From Pohlia nutans (lineage: Eukaryota; Streptophyta; Bryopsida; Bryales; Mniaceae), in the NCBI GenBank assembly GCA_022496805.1, contig CM040086.1, positions 1,304,501-1,368,500 of the forward strand: a DNA stretch of 64,000 bases, read 5' to 3'. Both the position numbers and the translations under genes were made by a program. The notes beneath the pieces were generated by a model that saw only the letters and a program-made list of their open reading frames with translations, did not search any database and had not been told where the DNA came from. This document shows, piece by piece, positions 1 through 9,929 of this stretch (position 1 is the first letter of the stretch; each line of letters begins with the position of its first letter).

Positions 1-163
1 TATAAAATGAGAAAATGCCACCGTTGCGAACAAGAGCTTTAAAATGATGTAATGCAATCAGAAAACCGAGATAAAATGAGAAAATGCCACCGTTGCAAAG
101 TTCAGTGATGCAGATGGCCATATTGGGCGTTTTAGACGCTTAGGGGCTTAGGGGTTTAGGGGT
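1..163. mobile_element. TTAA-type MITE, truncated by the window edge, with an internal partial duplication
   Basis: Matches 730-850 closely, including the block with GCAGATGGCCATATTGGGCG and the end GTTTTAGACGC TTAGGGG. The right end carries the TTAGGGG unit three times and then TTAA at 164-167. The block GAGAAAATGCCACCGTTGC also occurs twice (near 10 and 80). It lies in the DEG intron upstream of the first visible exon. Confidence 0.6.
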
Positions 164-179
164 TTAATGCCATGCACTA

Positions 180-590
180 TTTTTCATCTGAAGTTCATTT
201 TCACCTCTTTTTGGAATTTATAGTTTATACCAAAATGAAGTTAATTGACTTGATTCAAAGTAGGACATCCAAAATTGGAGTTCTTAGTTTTTCTTGATTC
301 TGAATGATATAAGATAAGGCTGTTTTAGTAACATACATACGATATGCTTAGAACAAAAACTCATCATAAAACCTCATGTATATCGTATGTATGTTACTGG
401 GATATCGTATGTATGTTTCTACAACAGCCAAATCTTGTATCATTCAGAATCAAGAATAACTAAGAATAAGTTTGAACTTCAATTTTAGATGTCCTACTTT
501 GAAGCAATGACAATAATCAAGTCAATTGGTATAATCTATAAATTCCAAAAAGAGGTGAAAATGACCTTCAAAAATGAGAAATAATGAGAA
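180..590. repeat. Foldback (inverted repeat) in a DEG intron
   Basis: Left arm from about 200 (TTTTCACCTCTTTTTGGAAT, later TTCTTGATTCTGAATGATA) reads as the imperfect reverse complement of 425-570 (TATCATTCAGAATCAAGAA, later ATTCCAAAAAGAGGTGAAAA). The loop holds three copies of ATATCGTATGTATGTT-like sequence in both orientations. It sits between two TTAA-type elements and its right flank ends TTTAGGGA TTAA, so it may be the core of an older element of that type. Confidence 0.7.
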
Positions 591-633
591 ATATGCTGGG
601 ACTTGAGAACCCTTCTAGGCATTTAGGGATTAA

Positions 634-850
634 CCCCAAAGCGTCCACTGTGCATTTTCTGTAGTGTAGGAAAATTGGACCCCTGCTGCAAATCATCTGT
701 TTGTAGGAAAATGACTTTTCGACACTGTAGATCTTGAAGCTTTAAAATGATTTGTTTTCAATCAGAAATCCAAGGGAAAATGAGAAAATGCCACCATTGC
801 AAAGTTCAGTGATGCAGATGGCCATATTGGGCGTTTTAGACGCTTAGGGG
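634..850. mobile_element. TTAA-type MITE, 217 bp
   Basis: Begins CCCCAAAGCGTCC after TTAA (630-633) and ends GACGCTTAGGGG before TTAA (851-854). A palindrome GCGTTTTAGACGC lies just inside the right end (about 828-841). Related to the partial copy at 1-163. Inside a DEG intron. Confidence 0.75.
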
Positions 851-1004
851 TTAATAGCATGGCTACATTTTGAACTCACTTGACTAGGTTTTGATCATAC
901 GTTTCAAAACTGATACAGTTGCAAAGAAAACCTTTTATTTTAAATCCGGTGCTAGCTTGGGTTGCTAAAAATCTGATACAGAATTATGTGAGGTGATGTT
1001 GCAG

Positions 1005-4000
1005 GGTTTGTGATACCAGGGCGCCGGATTGTAACAAATGCCCATGTGGTAGCTGATCAAACGCACATGATGGTACGCAAGCACGGGTCGCCCATCAAGT
1101 ACCATGCGCATATTGAGGCTGTGGGTCACGAATGCGACTTAGCTCTTTTGCGAGTTCATGACGATGAATTTTGGGAAGGAATGATCGAGCTTGAACTGGG
1201 AGATATCCCGTTCCTCCAAGAGTCTGTTGCTGTTGTTGGATACCCTCAAGGTATGAACAAGTACTTGGTGGAACCAATCAAGCATAGCTTTTCTTTTTCT
1301 GTTCAATCAAACAGTGTGTCGTGTTTTCATGGTTTATGTACCTGCTGATGTGTAGATGTTCTAAATCAGTGCTTTGTTTGTTGCTAATTTAGCCAAAATT
1401 GCTACAAAAATTTTGAGCTGGCTAGTTGATACAAAGGATTTTTGGAAAAGAAAAGGAATAATAACCGGATTTCCTACATGGAGTCAAGATGTGTAGCCTT
1501 TTAAAACCTAGGTATTTCACTAGGCAGCACATGTGTATTACCCTATATATTAATATGAAAAGAGCATCCGAGGAGCGTGGATTGCTCTTCAAGCCATGGA
1601 AAATAAGGTAGGAAAACTAAAAACGGTGAAAATAAGGTGATTTGACCAGAAGGAATGGAGTTAGAAATTATGTGAAATTTTTTTGAGATGAAGAAGAAGA
1701 AATGATGAAGAATGCAAGTTGTTTCGTATTTTTATTCCCAGTAAATAATTATCTACAATTTCTCAAAGTGGGAAGTTTGTCAAACCCCCTTCTTGTATAC
1801 TAGACTCTTCCTTTTCTACACATGAAAGCACCTAAAACGGTTAACTAATATCACAGAAAACCGTACACAAGATTCCAAAAAAATTAGTAATTTTTAGTAA
1901 ATTTTTAGTAATCCTCGTCATGCAAAAATTCTCCATTTTCGGTCTACCACCTCCCTGCTTTTAAAAAACTCTAGTGCACGCCTTGAGGGCATTAACCGTT
2001 TTTGGTTTTCCTACCTTAAGCAAAAATGCTAAACTGTCTCCTGACAAAGAATTCACAGTTCTAAATTGCTTTTAATCCAAATTCTAAAAATAGGATGTCC
2101 ACTTACAACAGAATGTCTTTCTATGAGTACATTTTTGTTATGCTTCCTAAAAAGGTTTATTTCAATTCCACAGACATGGAAAGGGCCATTTGGGCACGTA
2201 GGGGTTAGACTGCATTTTTTGGACCATTTCATCATGTTGCTATTGTCACAACGGCTTGCTCTAAATCCTGCAGGAGGCGATAACATCTCAGTTACTGGAG
2301 GTGTTGTGTCTAGAGTGGAGCCGACGCGGTATGTGCATGGGGCTGCTCACCTCATGGCCATCCAGATTGATGCTGCCATCAATCCAGGCAACAGCGGTGG
2401 CCCTGCCCTTATGGAGGACAAGGTGGTTGGAGTAGCCTTTCAAAATCTTGCGAACGCGGAAAATATAGGGTCTGTTCTTACCTTTCCAATAGGTTTTATC
2501 CTGTCTGTAGCACAGAAACAATTGAAGCGCTTTGAAATTTGAATTTTCATGGCAAGGTTTAGGTCTAGAAGTCTTTCAGATTTTTCTTGTGGACAGTGTA
2601 ACTTTCAGCTATCGAAATGTGGTTTTGAGGCTTCGTTAAGATTATTTCAATTGTTTTGCAGGTATATTATACCAGTTCCAGTCATTAGGCACTTTCTAGC
2701 GGACGTGGAGGCGTCTGGAAGCTATATTGGCTTCTGTTCACTGGGCGTCACATGCCAGTCAACTGAAAACGTGCAACTACGTGAGCATCTCAAGTAAAAG
2801 ACTATGGAACCTTCTTCAATGTAGAGGAATCTAGGACAAATGTGATGTGAAACATCTGGTTTGTCTCTATTTCAGTCACATTTTGAGTTTCTCTACTTGG
2901 TGATACAAAATAGAAGAGTCCTAACCCACAAAGGCACATCAGCATTGTTGTGTTAATGCTACCATTTGTTTTACTGATGACACATTACCATTGGTGTACG
3001 ACAGGATGCCCCCCGGTCTAACAGGCGTATTGATTAACAAAATTCACCCTCTCACTGATACCAGTCGATGTCTTCAGAGAGATGATGTAATTCTGGCTTT
3101 CGATGGTATTCCCATCGCTAATGATGGAACAGGTAATAAATCCTAGCCTACTCGAAATATATTGGTCAACTCAGTTCCCGGATTTCTTCAACTCAGTTAC
3201 CTGTATTTCTTCAACTTGCTTTAACTCAATTCATATTCTTGTATACGATATGTATTTACGTTAGCATCGTCATGCGTTTCTTTGTGATACCATGAAGTTT
3301 TGCAAGAAGGTACACCACGAGTAATAAGACTGTAACCATTAGTGAGATTCCCATGCTAGTGAGGGTACCTTCTGAGAAAATTGACGCTTAGGTGAGGGTG
3401 AGCTGACAAGGCTGAAAATTGCAGTGCATTTTCGTAACAGGGAGCGCATCTCATTTGATCACCTGGTGTCCATGAAGAAGGCTGGTGAAACTGCCAAAGT
3501 ATCTATTATGCGAGCAGGGCAAGAACTCCATTTTGACATCAAGCTGGGCCCTGTATGTACAACTATCCTTATTTTTTCCCCTTTTGCCTTAGTGTACCTG
3601 TTTAGGGGTTGGATTTTCAAAATCAGTTAACTAGGAATCGATGATCTTTCTATGTTTACTGCACTTTAGTTTTTACTCCTTATGTAATGAATAGGGTCAG
3701 GGGAAGTCTTTTGAAAGATGGAGAAGTCAGGGTTTAATGGATTTTGGATGAAGGAGCCCATCTGAGTGATTGTATGTAAAGGAAGCCAAGGGAGCTATGC
3801 TTTCCAATATATCACACACAAGTGTGCAGTCAACATACTTGTATAGTAGATTTTCTAGATGAGGAAGAGGCCTGATATAGTATTGTTTGACTCTGACTTA
3901 TGCGCTCACAGTGTTACGACGGACAATATTAAGCTGCAATGACGCTGTAGATCGTGCCACAAAAATTTTGACTGTCATGGTCCATGCTTTTCTGCAGTTG

Positions 4001-6429
4001 CGACCATTGGTACCTATCCATCAATTTGATACATTACCAAGTTACTACATCTTTGCGGGCCTTGTATTCACACCCTTGTCCCAACCCTATTTGCAAGAAT
4101 ATGGGGAGGATTGGTACAATACCTCACCGCGGCGTCTGTGTGAGCGTGCCTTGTCTGCTTATCCAACCAAGCCTGGGCAACAACTCGTCATCTTGTCACA
4201 AGTGAGAACTTGATGTTTTTTTTTCATTTTGTAAAGAACTGTCGCTATAAGAGAGGTCTCACTCTTTGTCCAAGAAAATTGTTTGCATGTATTTGTGGGT
4301 TCAAGTTCATCTTATTCAAGTTTATGACTTAATCTAGAGGCCACTTCTAGTGGATGTATTCATTTGAGGTTTGACTTGTAGGTTCTGATGGACGAGATCA
4401 ATGCTGGCTACGAAAGATTTCATGAATTTCAGGTATTTTCCTCACCTTGTAACCATCTGGTAGGCGTTGTATAGCTATGTCAAGAACTACCGTACGTGGA
4501 AGGCAGGGTCGGCAGAAAATAATTCCCCAAAAAAATGTCGAATAAATAAATAAATTTATTAAGTATTTTGTCGGAATCTAACAAAAATAAAGTCAACAAA
4601 AAGTTGAAAACAAATAAAACTCAAAACTGGATAAAAACATAACACCCAACGAAAATCGTAGACAAAAAATAGAATAAAACGTTTAGCAGCCGGAATTTTT
4701 TAATGTTAGCTATTAACCCCTAAACGTCACAGCGTCCAGAAACTGGATCATGAACGGATTCAAAGTCCTGTAACTTTTTCATGCAATGTGGGATGACTTT
4801 CATCCAAGTCACCTTTGCAAGCCTATTAAGTTCTCTACCAATGACAGTAAATCTCTTGTGATGGGGAGAGGTCCATAATATTGGAGAGGCCTCCAAATGC
4901 AAATATGTCAAATTTGTTGGGTAGATTTCATGCATGCAATGGTCCTTTCATGTACACTTATTGTACATTTGAGTCATGCTAAAATCTATTTTTCAGGCTA
5001 ACATCTACTTGCGTTCAAAGTATCGGTACGTTAAGGGGTTAATAGCCGATTTCTTAATAATTACTTTTGAAAGTGCCGACCTCCACTGTTTCAACTTTTA
5101 TTTATTAATTATTCGACATGAAAGTGCCGGCCCTGCCTTCCACGTACGGTATGGGATGATTTGAAGTTTTTATGATTGAGCAGTTCGTATGAAACAGTCT
5201 GGCTTTGTATGTTCCTCGCCGTTTAATTTATGTTGATGGCTTTCATCAAAACACGGTTGAGAATGACATATCATTGGTCTCATAGGTGAACAAGGTGAAT
5301 GGCATTGAAGTCCATAATCTACGACATCTGCGAAAACTTGTAGAAGAGTGCACGGAGCCCAGCCTCCGCTTCGATTTGGACGATAGCCGAGTAGTAGTTC
5401 TAGATTTCCGAGCTGCAAGAGAAGCATCCTTAAGAATTTTGCAGCGTCATCGGATCCCGTCACATACTTCCAAAGACCTTCTGGAAGAAGAGGATTCCAA
5501 CGCAGGTGCTTTCTTGAGTTGGGAGGGCCCTTGGCATAAGGAAGAGAACAAGGATTCTGAGGGCATGCCCGTTGAGGAGGAAAGGGCGCCCCACCCTCAG
5601 CCAGTGAAGGCACCATCAGAAGTGACCAAGTGAGTACACTCTGAGCTTCTTTTTATTACACTCTTTAGTATCACGTTCTGGTATTCTCATGGAATATTGG
5701 ATGTTGTGTACACATGTGATTGGAGAATCTCCACCTCATGCTGTTAACCCCTGAAGGATTCATGGTTTTAAAATGACAAATTCAATCAATCATATTGTGA
5801 AAAATACAATTCAGATGGGACCCAATTTTATACTCCCTCCGTCCCAAAGTTATTGTCATGTTTGAAAGTCCTGTTTGAAAGTGCTTTTTTAAGTAGGTCG
5901 TATTGTAAGAAACATGATTAAAAAAGGTTCCAAATTATGTCACTAGAATGATTGAAGAACATTGCATGTGTTCATTGCAACCTAAATAAAATTAGCCACA
6001 AGGAAGTATTTTTTTTGACCTACTTAAAAAAGCACTTTCAAACATGACTTTCAAACATGACAAAAACTTTGGGACGGAGGGAGTATCACTGAAGAACATT
6101 GCATGTGTTGATCCAAAAACAAACGAAATTTGAACATAAGGAAGACCGCATAGGACTTACTCAAAATCGCTAAAAAAAAAAAAAACATGAGATCCAATTC
6201 AGGCTTCTTGGTCCTGTAGGGGTTAACTGAGTCAAAGATGTGACACAAAAGAGACTACAGGGATGCATCCTCTACTGTTGTGCAGAATGACAAAGGATAC
6301 TTGTGTACCAATTTCAATTATTTTCCCACAATGTTGCAGTACCTAAAAACCTAAAATTTACATTCAAAAAGTTTGCTCACATGTTTACCACAACTTTTTG
6401 ATTGCAGGTGCACGCAAGACACTGATTGA
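1005..6429 (+). CDS. DEG9/DEG10-like HtrA serine protease, 3' part (nine exons; N-terminus lies upstream of the window)
   Basis: ATP-independent serine endopeptidase of the plant DEG/HtrA family (trypsin-like domain plus PDZ domains). Exons read in one continuous frame: 1005-1250, 2274-2469, 2662-2793, 3005-3132, 3425-3552, 3998-4201, 4382-4432, 5286-5629, 6408-6429; all junctions are GT-AG and codon phases match. About 483 residues are encoded here. The catalytic triad is visible: His in TNAHVV (residue ~14 of this part), Asp in ECDLALL (~45), Ser in [10 protein letters not shown] (~123). The PDZ1 region follows ([23 protein letters not shown]), then the DEG-specific linker [17 protein letters not shown] and [18 protein letters not shown], then PDZ2 ([15 protein letters not shown]). 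The linker fits the DEG9/DEG10 group better than DEG2 from my knowledge of the family. Family members are ~590 aa, so ~110 N-terminal residues with the targeting signal are missing and location (nucleolus, mitochondrion) cannot be told. The C-terminal tail after ~residue 440 is acidic and not recognised. If intron 8 is retained, TGA at 5631-5633 ends the protein six residues earlier. Confidence 0.93.
1616..2016. mobile_element. TA-flanked MITE, AGGTAGGAAAAC family, copy 1
   Basis: 401 bp in the DEG intron 1251-2273. Terminal inverted repeats AGGTAGGAAAACTAAAAACG and its complement at the right end, flanked by TA (1614-1615, 2017-2018). A closely matching copy in the opposite orientation is at 44907-45317. 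No coding capacity. Superfamily not certain; a TA duplication suggests Tc1/mariner. Confidence 0.85.
4490..5149. mobile_element. TA-flanked MITE, CCGTACGTGGAAGGC family, copy 1, interrupted by a TTAA-type MITE
   Basis: Terminal inverted repeats CCGTACGTGGAAGGCAGGGT and complement, flanked by TA (4488-4489, 5150-5151). Without the nested element at 4717-5038 it would be about 334 bp, like copy 2 at 14661-14999 (339 bp). It occupies most of the DEG intron 4433-5285. Confidence 0.9.
4717..5038. mobile_element. TTAA-type MITE, CAGCGTCCAGA subfamily, 322 bp, nested
   Basis: Starts CCCCTAAACGTCACAGCG and ends GGTACGTTAAGGGG, with TTAA on both sides (4713-4716, 5039-5042). The uninterrupted host copy reads GCTATTAATAGCC with a single TTAA at 14892-14895, so the target duplication is TTAA. 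Short palindrome TCCAG-AAA-CTGGA at 4735-4747 just inside the left end only. A second 322-bp copy lies at 52929-53250. Confidence 0.93.
5748..6222. mobile_element. TTAA-type MITE interrupted by a Stowaway MITE (last DEG intron)
   Basis: Starts CCCCTGAAGGATTCATGG after TTAA (5744-5747) and ends TCTTGGTCCTGTAGGGG before TTAA (6223-6226). After removing 5833-6083 and one TA it is 222 bp, close to its relative at 52615-52841 (227 bp). Reverse-oriented relatives are at 28659-29265 and near 58690-58910. Confidence 0.88.
5833..6083. mobile_element. Stowaway-type MITE, 251 bp
   Basis: Ends CTCCCTCCGTCCCAAAG and complement are the classic Stowaway (Tc1/mariner) terminus, flanked by TA (5831-5832, 6084-6085). 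Inverted arms extend roughly 80 bp (CATGTTTGAAAGTC, TTTTTTAAGTAGGTC). The related element at 52615 has the unoccupied TA near 52704. Confidence 0.95.
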
Positions 6430-6643
6430 TTTTGAGACCTGCGAAGTGCCAGCCAATTATTCAAATTTTCTATCTGTCAGAGAGGGACGACATTCATCGG
6501 ACATTCTTACATCGTTGTGTGCATCTTCCATAGCAGGTGGGTGATCTAGGGTTCATTTCAGGGACCTGCAAAAATTGACGGAAGGCAATTTTGATATTTA
6601 TCTAGTGGTCCATGATTAATATTGGGCATTCTTGATTGAATGT

Positions 6644-6649
6644 AATAAA
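6644..6649 (+). terminator. AATAAA poly(A) signal of the DEG gene
   Basis: Canonical AATAAA about 215 bases after the DEG stop codon at 6427-6429, on the same strand. It is the first canonical signal after the stop. A further intron in the 3' untranslated region is possible but not shown. Confidence 0.5.
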
Positions 6650-7344
6650 GAGATCCGAATCAGCCCAGCAAGAAAAGATGTAGGCCACTTGTCTCCCATT
6701 GTTGGTTGTTGTTTTATTCTGCAGATGTGCTTTCTGTTGCGAAATATTCTTTGGGTTGAAGCAGTACTGCTTCAATTGTAGCTAAGGTAGGATTACCCGT
6801 TGTCGTTCCCCAACCCAGCGGCATCCCTATCTATGAGTGTCTTTCAGTTTTTTATCCTGAAATCTAGGATTTTCATAGATATGGTTTTTGAGTCATTTTC
6901 ATAGACAGTTCATTTTCCCCAGGTAAGGACTGAGCTGCAGGCATTAAGTTAACGCAGAGCCCTCTTCAGAGTCTGGAGCAGCTGTGGACCCAATAGGCAA
7001 CTCACATAACTTACTACTTGCTCTATAGTACAGGTTCTGAAGTTTGCCAGACTTACAGCAATTCAAGCATGATCCAAGGCTAATTTTTCTAATTGGGGGC
7101 TGCAGAGTCAAAAATTGTACTTCCTCTGCCACCTTTCATGCGAGTTTCAATATGAAGGTGCAGCAGACCTTGGGGTTCTCTAAAGCGCCCATCAAAAAGT
7201 TGCCCCCTAAAGCATGTAAAGCATGAGTGTAGACTTTGTCATAGGTGTTCTTTTGCTTGTCTCAACACATGTTCCCTTCACATTCTCCATGGGAGGATAT
7301 CTTTCATGTGACTAAAATATGAATGAACCTTAACAACTACAGTT
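6650..7344. other. Intergenic, no recognised gene
   Basis: DNA downstream of the DEG poly(A) signal. It contains only short open frames without a recognised domain, codon bias or splice context. No repeat match was noticed inside the window. Confidence 0.5.
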
Positions 7345-8135
7345 CTCCCTCCGCTTTGTAATAAGAGTCCGCTTTTTCTGTTTCATAATAAGAGTCCACT
7401 TTGCAAAAATTTGAGATTTAACCCTTTAGCGTGCCGGCGTCCAGAATCTGGACGCCGGATGAATTGGAGCAGCTCGATTTCTGTAGGTACCGGATGTTTT
7501 TCATCCATTTTTTAATTTTTTTCATTCTTGTGCTAGTTGAATACCATTTGTACGGTATGGATCTTCCAAATAAGATAATGTGAATTTTTGAAAAATTACA
7601 AGAGTGATTAATGTCAAGTTTCAATCTTAGTTCAAAAAGAAAGACCTTAAATATGATTTTCCATAGTAAGTAGAATCAAATAATGGAAACCATACCATCT
7701 CGTAGTGCATGTCATTCTAATTTCATTACAATATTTTTAAATTTTTTTGTGTTAATTTTGGATTTTTAATTGAATTTCAAGAGAAAACCTTGCAAAATTA
7801 CTTTAAAAATATTAATAATAAATATGATGAATCCAACCGTATGGATGTTATCTACACATTGACATTTGCAACTTTGTTTTGTACATCAACTCCATTTTCG
7901 TTTTTCATCAACCATTTTATAACAAATCTTTGAAAACAGTGTTGAATCGGGACGTTAAAGGGTTAAGATGGAAATAGTGCCCATTTTGAAAGGGATAAAA
8001 TGCATTAGCAAGTTTTGGAACTGCATGTCTTGACAAAAAGGGATGATAAACGTAGGAAAGCAACACAATGAACGTGGACTCTGAAATTGACGCAAGAAAA
8101 TATGTGGTTTTAATCTCTTATTATGGAAGAGGGAG
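7345..8135. mobile_element. CTCCCTCC-ended MITE interrupted by a TTAA-type MITE
   Basis: Left end CTCCCTCCGCTTTGTAATAAG, right end complement CTTATTATGGAAGAGGGAG followed by TA (8136-8137). The motif AATAAGAGTCC is repeated near the left end. Left flank is TT rather than TA, so the target duplication is not clean. The inner element is 7422-7962. Confidence 0.75.
7422..7962. mobile_element. TTAA-type MITE, 541 bp, with a 12-bp palindrome inside its left end
   Basis: Starts CCCTTTAGCGTGCCGGCG and ends CGGGACGTTAAAGGG, with TTAA at 7418-7421 and 7963-7966. Palindrome CCGGCGTCCAGA (7434-7445), one base, TCTGGACGCCGG (7447-7458). A degenerate reverse copy begins near 60835 (ACATCCCGATTCAACATTG). 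Confidence 0.88.
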
Positions 8136-8395
8136 TACAAAATAGGAGGCAAAAACTATGGTTTTTTGGGATATTGAAATGCCAAAAAGCGTCCAAAAAT
8201 GTTTCCTCGCTATTAAAGGTATCAAAATTTGAAGAAAAAATTTTGAATGCATAATCCAGATAGATGATGAAGCTATTTTTGAAAGGAAAAAAAAAAAAAA
8301 AAAAAAAGTAGAAGAGAAACCAATATTAAATTTGAATGAAAAACTTGGTTTTATGTCCATAAATGGGAGAAAGTAAAATATTTAGCTTCATTGTA

Positions 8396-8601
8396 CTTCC
8401 TTCGTTTCATAATAATAAGAGTTCAAATTCACATATTTTCTTGTGCCCATTTAAGAGTTCACATTCATCATGTTACCTTTCTACGTTTTTTCATCCCTTT
8501 CTATTGAGACAGACGATTTTAATTAAGTTACCATTGCATTTCATCCCTTTTAACATGGGCTCTATTTCCATCTTTAGACTCTTCATATGAAACAATTGGA
8601 G
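8396..8601. mobile_element. Stowaway-like MITE, 206 bp
   Basis: Ends CTTCCTTCGTTTCATAATA and complement ATATGAAACAATTGGAG, flanked by TA (8394-8395, 8602-8603). Interior resembles the AATAAGAGTTC repeats of 7345-8135, so both may be one family. Confidence 0.7.
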
Positions 8602-8603
8602 TA

Positions 8604-9094
8604 ATAGAGTTAACCGAAAAGAAGAGAAAATACATGTTAGGTGAGGTGAGTCTGACTCGTATCTAAGGCAGCCAAGCAAACTGGCATGGTTTCCAAAGAA
8701 TTCAAAATAGAAAGCAGTGTGAACTAGTTTTGCCGTCAAAAAGTCTGCAAAACTCATTCTAAGGGGAGTTTTATTTCAGAAGCTGCGTTGGCTGAGGAGA
8801 GCTACTTGCAAGTTGCCTCCTTCCTCTCGCTTTACTTAAAAATAACAATTTTGTATAGCTGCCTTATCCCACCATGTCAGACATAGGATCTATTTTTTTC
8901 CCACGCCTCCCTGCTACCGCATCAGGCCTTGATTACGAAGCCTTATTGTGCCTCTGACAGTTCCGAATTGCATGGAGAACAGGAATCTTCAAAACTCGTT
9001 TTTGATTTCACTTACACTCGGACACTTCATCGATTTCCGGATCCACGATTTTAAGGGGTCAGAATACCTCTTCTGTTTTCGGTTAACTCTAATA
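8604..9094. mobile_element. Probable MITE with TAGAGTTAACCGAAAA ends
   Basis: Left TAGAGTTAACCGAAAAG near 8605 and right complement TTTTCGGTTAACTCTA at 9076-9091 define about 490 bp. The left half matches 37160-37440. Related termini (GGTTAATTCTAAT, GGTTAACTCTAAT) recur near 56483 and 56708. Target duplication not resolved. Confidence 0.6.
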
Positions 9095-9537
9095 TAGTTG
9101 GCCTGTTTCGCAAATATGAAAAAAGAGTTTTATGACACTGGGTCGGCGAAGACGGAGATTTGGAGGGAGTCCAGTCAGCACTCCGTTGTTTTCGTGGCCA
9201 TTCATGAGTGCATAATGCAAGTAGGTGCTGACCGGCTGACCGCAGAGAACAAACTTGACTTAAGTTACTGCTTTACTCAAGGGCTCTGGGCACACTCAAC
9301 TTCTAGAACGTCCCTGTGCCTCTTCTCATAATCAATGGCCTCACTGCCATGGAGAGCCGCGAATTGAATGAACATATGTGTCACTGAATGAGTGAGACTA
9401 ACTTACAACTGCAAAATCTAATGCACCCGCTGCCGTTTACAAGGAGTATGTACTATGGGCCATGTACCAGGCCGTCTCTGTCGGGCCTGTGGAATTCACT
9501 CATGCCCGCCCGGGCGCTGACACCATATCCATCACAC
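9095..9537. other. Intergenic, no recognised gene
   Basis: Small open frames at 9098-9331 and 9388-9579 have no recognisable domain or splice structure. Local GC is somewhat higher than the surroundings around 9420-9530. Confidence 0.4.
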
Positions 9538-9539
9538 AT

Positions 9540-9885
9540 AAGGTTTTTTTTAGCCCTTGTGAGCTCTACTTTGGAATAAGAATCGTTGCTCAAGAATCGT
9601 TGTAGCAGATTCTAGAATATTCAGTAGTAAAAAAAGGTGGGAGATCCTTAGGCAAGTGGTGCCCAATTTCAAGTATGCACAATGATTTTGCTTGAGCATC
9701 TACTTTGAAAGTGTTACCTTTTCTACTAGTGATTGGACATGCCGTGTCATTGTTTACCTAAAGAATGATGATGTTGAGGGTTAGAAGTCCACAGTAGCCG
9801 CGTCTCAAGAATCACATGCTTTGAATTTTGTCTTTCATGCAGTGAGAGCAAAAGGGTGAATCCTTCCAAGGATAAAAGAACCTTA
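9540..9885. mobile_element. AAGGTTCTTTAGCCCTTG family element, copy 1, interrupted by a CACTA MITE
   Basis: Left AAGGTTTTTTTTAGCCCTTG, right complement CCAAGGATAAAAGAACCTT. Interior matches 18150-18379 (CAGTGAGAGCAAAAG near the right end in both). Copy 2 lacks the CACTA insertion and shows the empty site. Confidence 0.75.
9622..9731. mobile_element. CACTA-type MITE, 110 bp, TSD ATT
   Basis: Starts CAGTAGTAAAAAAAGGTGG (first bases diverged from CACTAG) and ends CCTTTTCTACTAGTG. Three-base duplication ATT at 9619-9621 and 9732-9734. The uninterrupted host at about 18225 reads AATAGTGGACATG. CACTA ends plus a 3-bp duplication are diagnostic of the CMC/EnSpm superfamily. Confidence 0.9.
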
Positions 9886-9929
9886 TGCAAAGAGTTTGCA
9901 AATACACATTGACAAACAACCAATATTAA

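Noticed and set aside
132..166. Interstitial telomeric repeat (TTAGGGG/TTTAGGG runs)
   Set aside because: Only about three irregular units, and they coincide with the terminal repeat of a TTAA-type element; the same end occurs singly at 844-850.
5170..5616. 148-aa open frame on the - strand
   Set aside because: It lies antisense to DEG exon 8 and is a shadow of that coding sequence.
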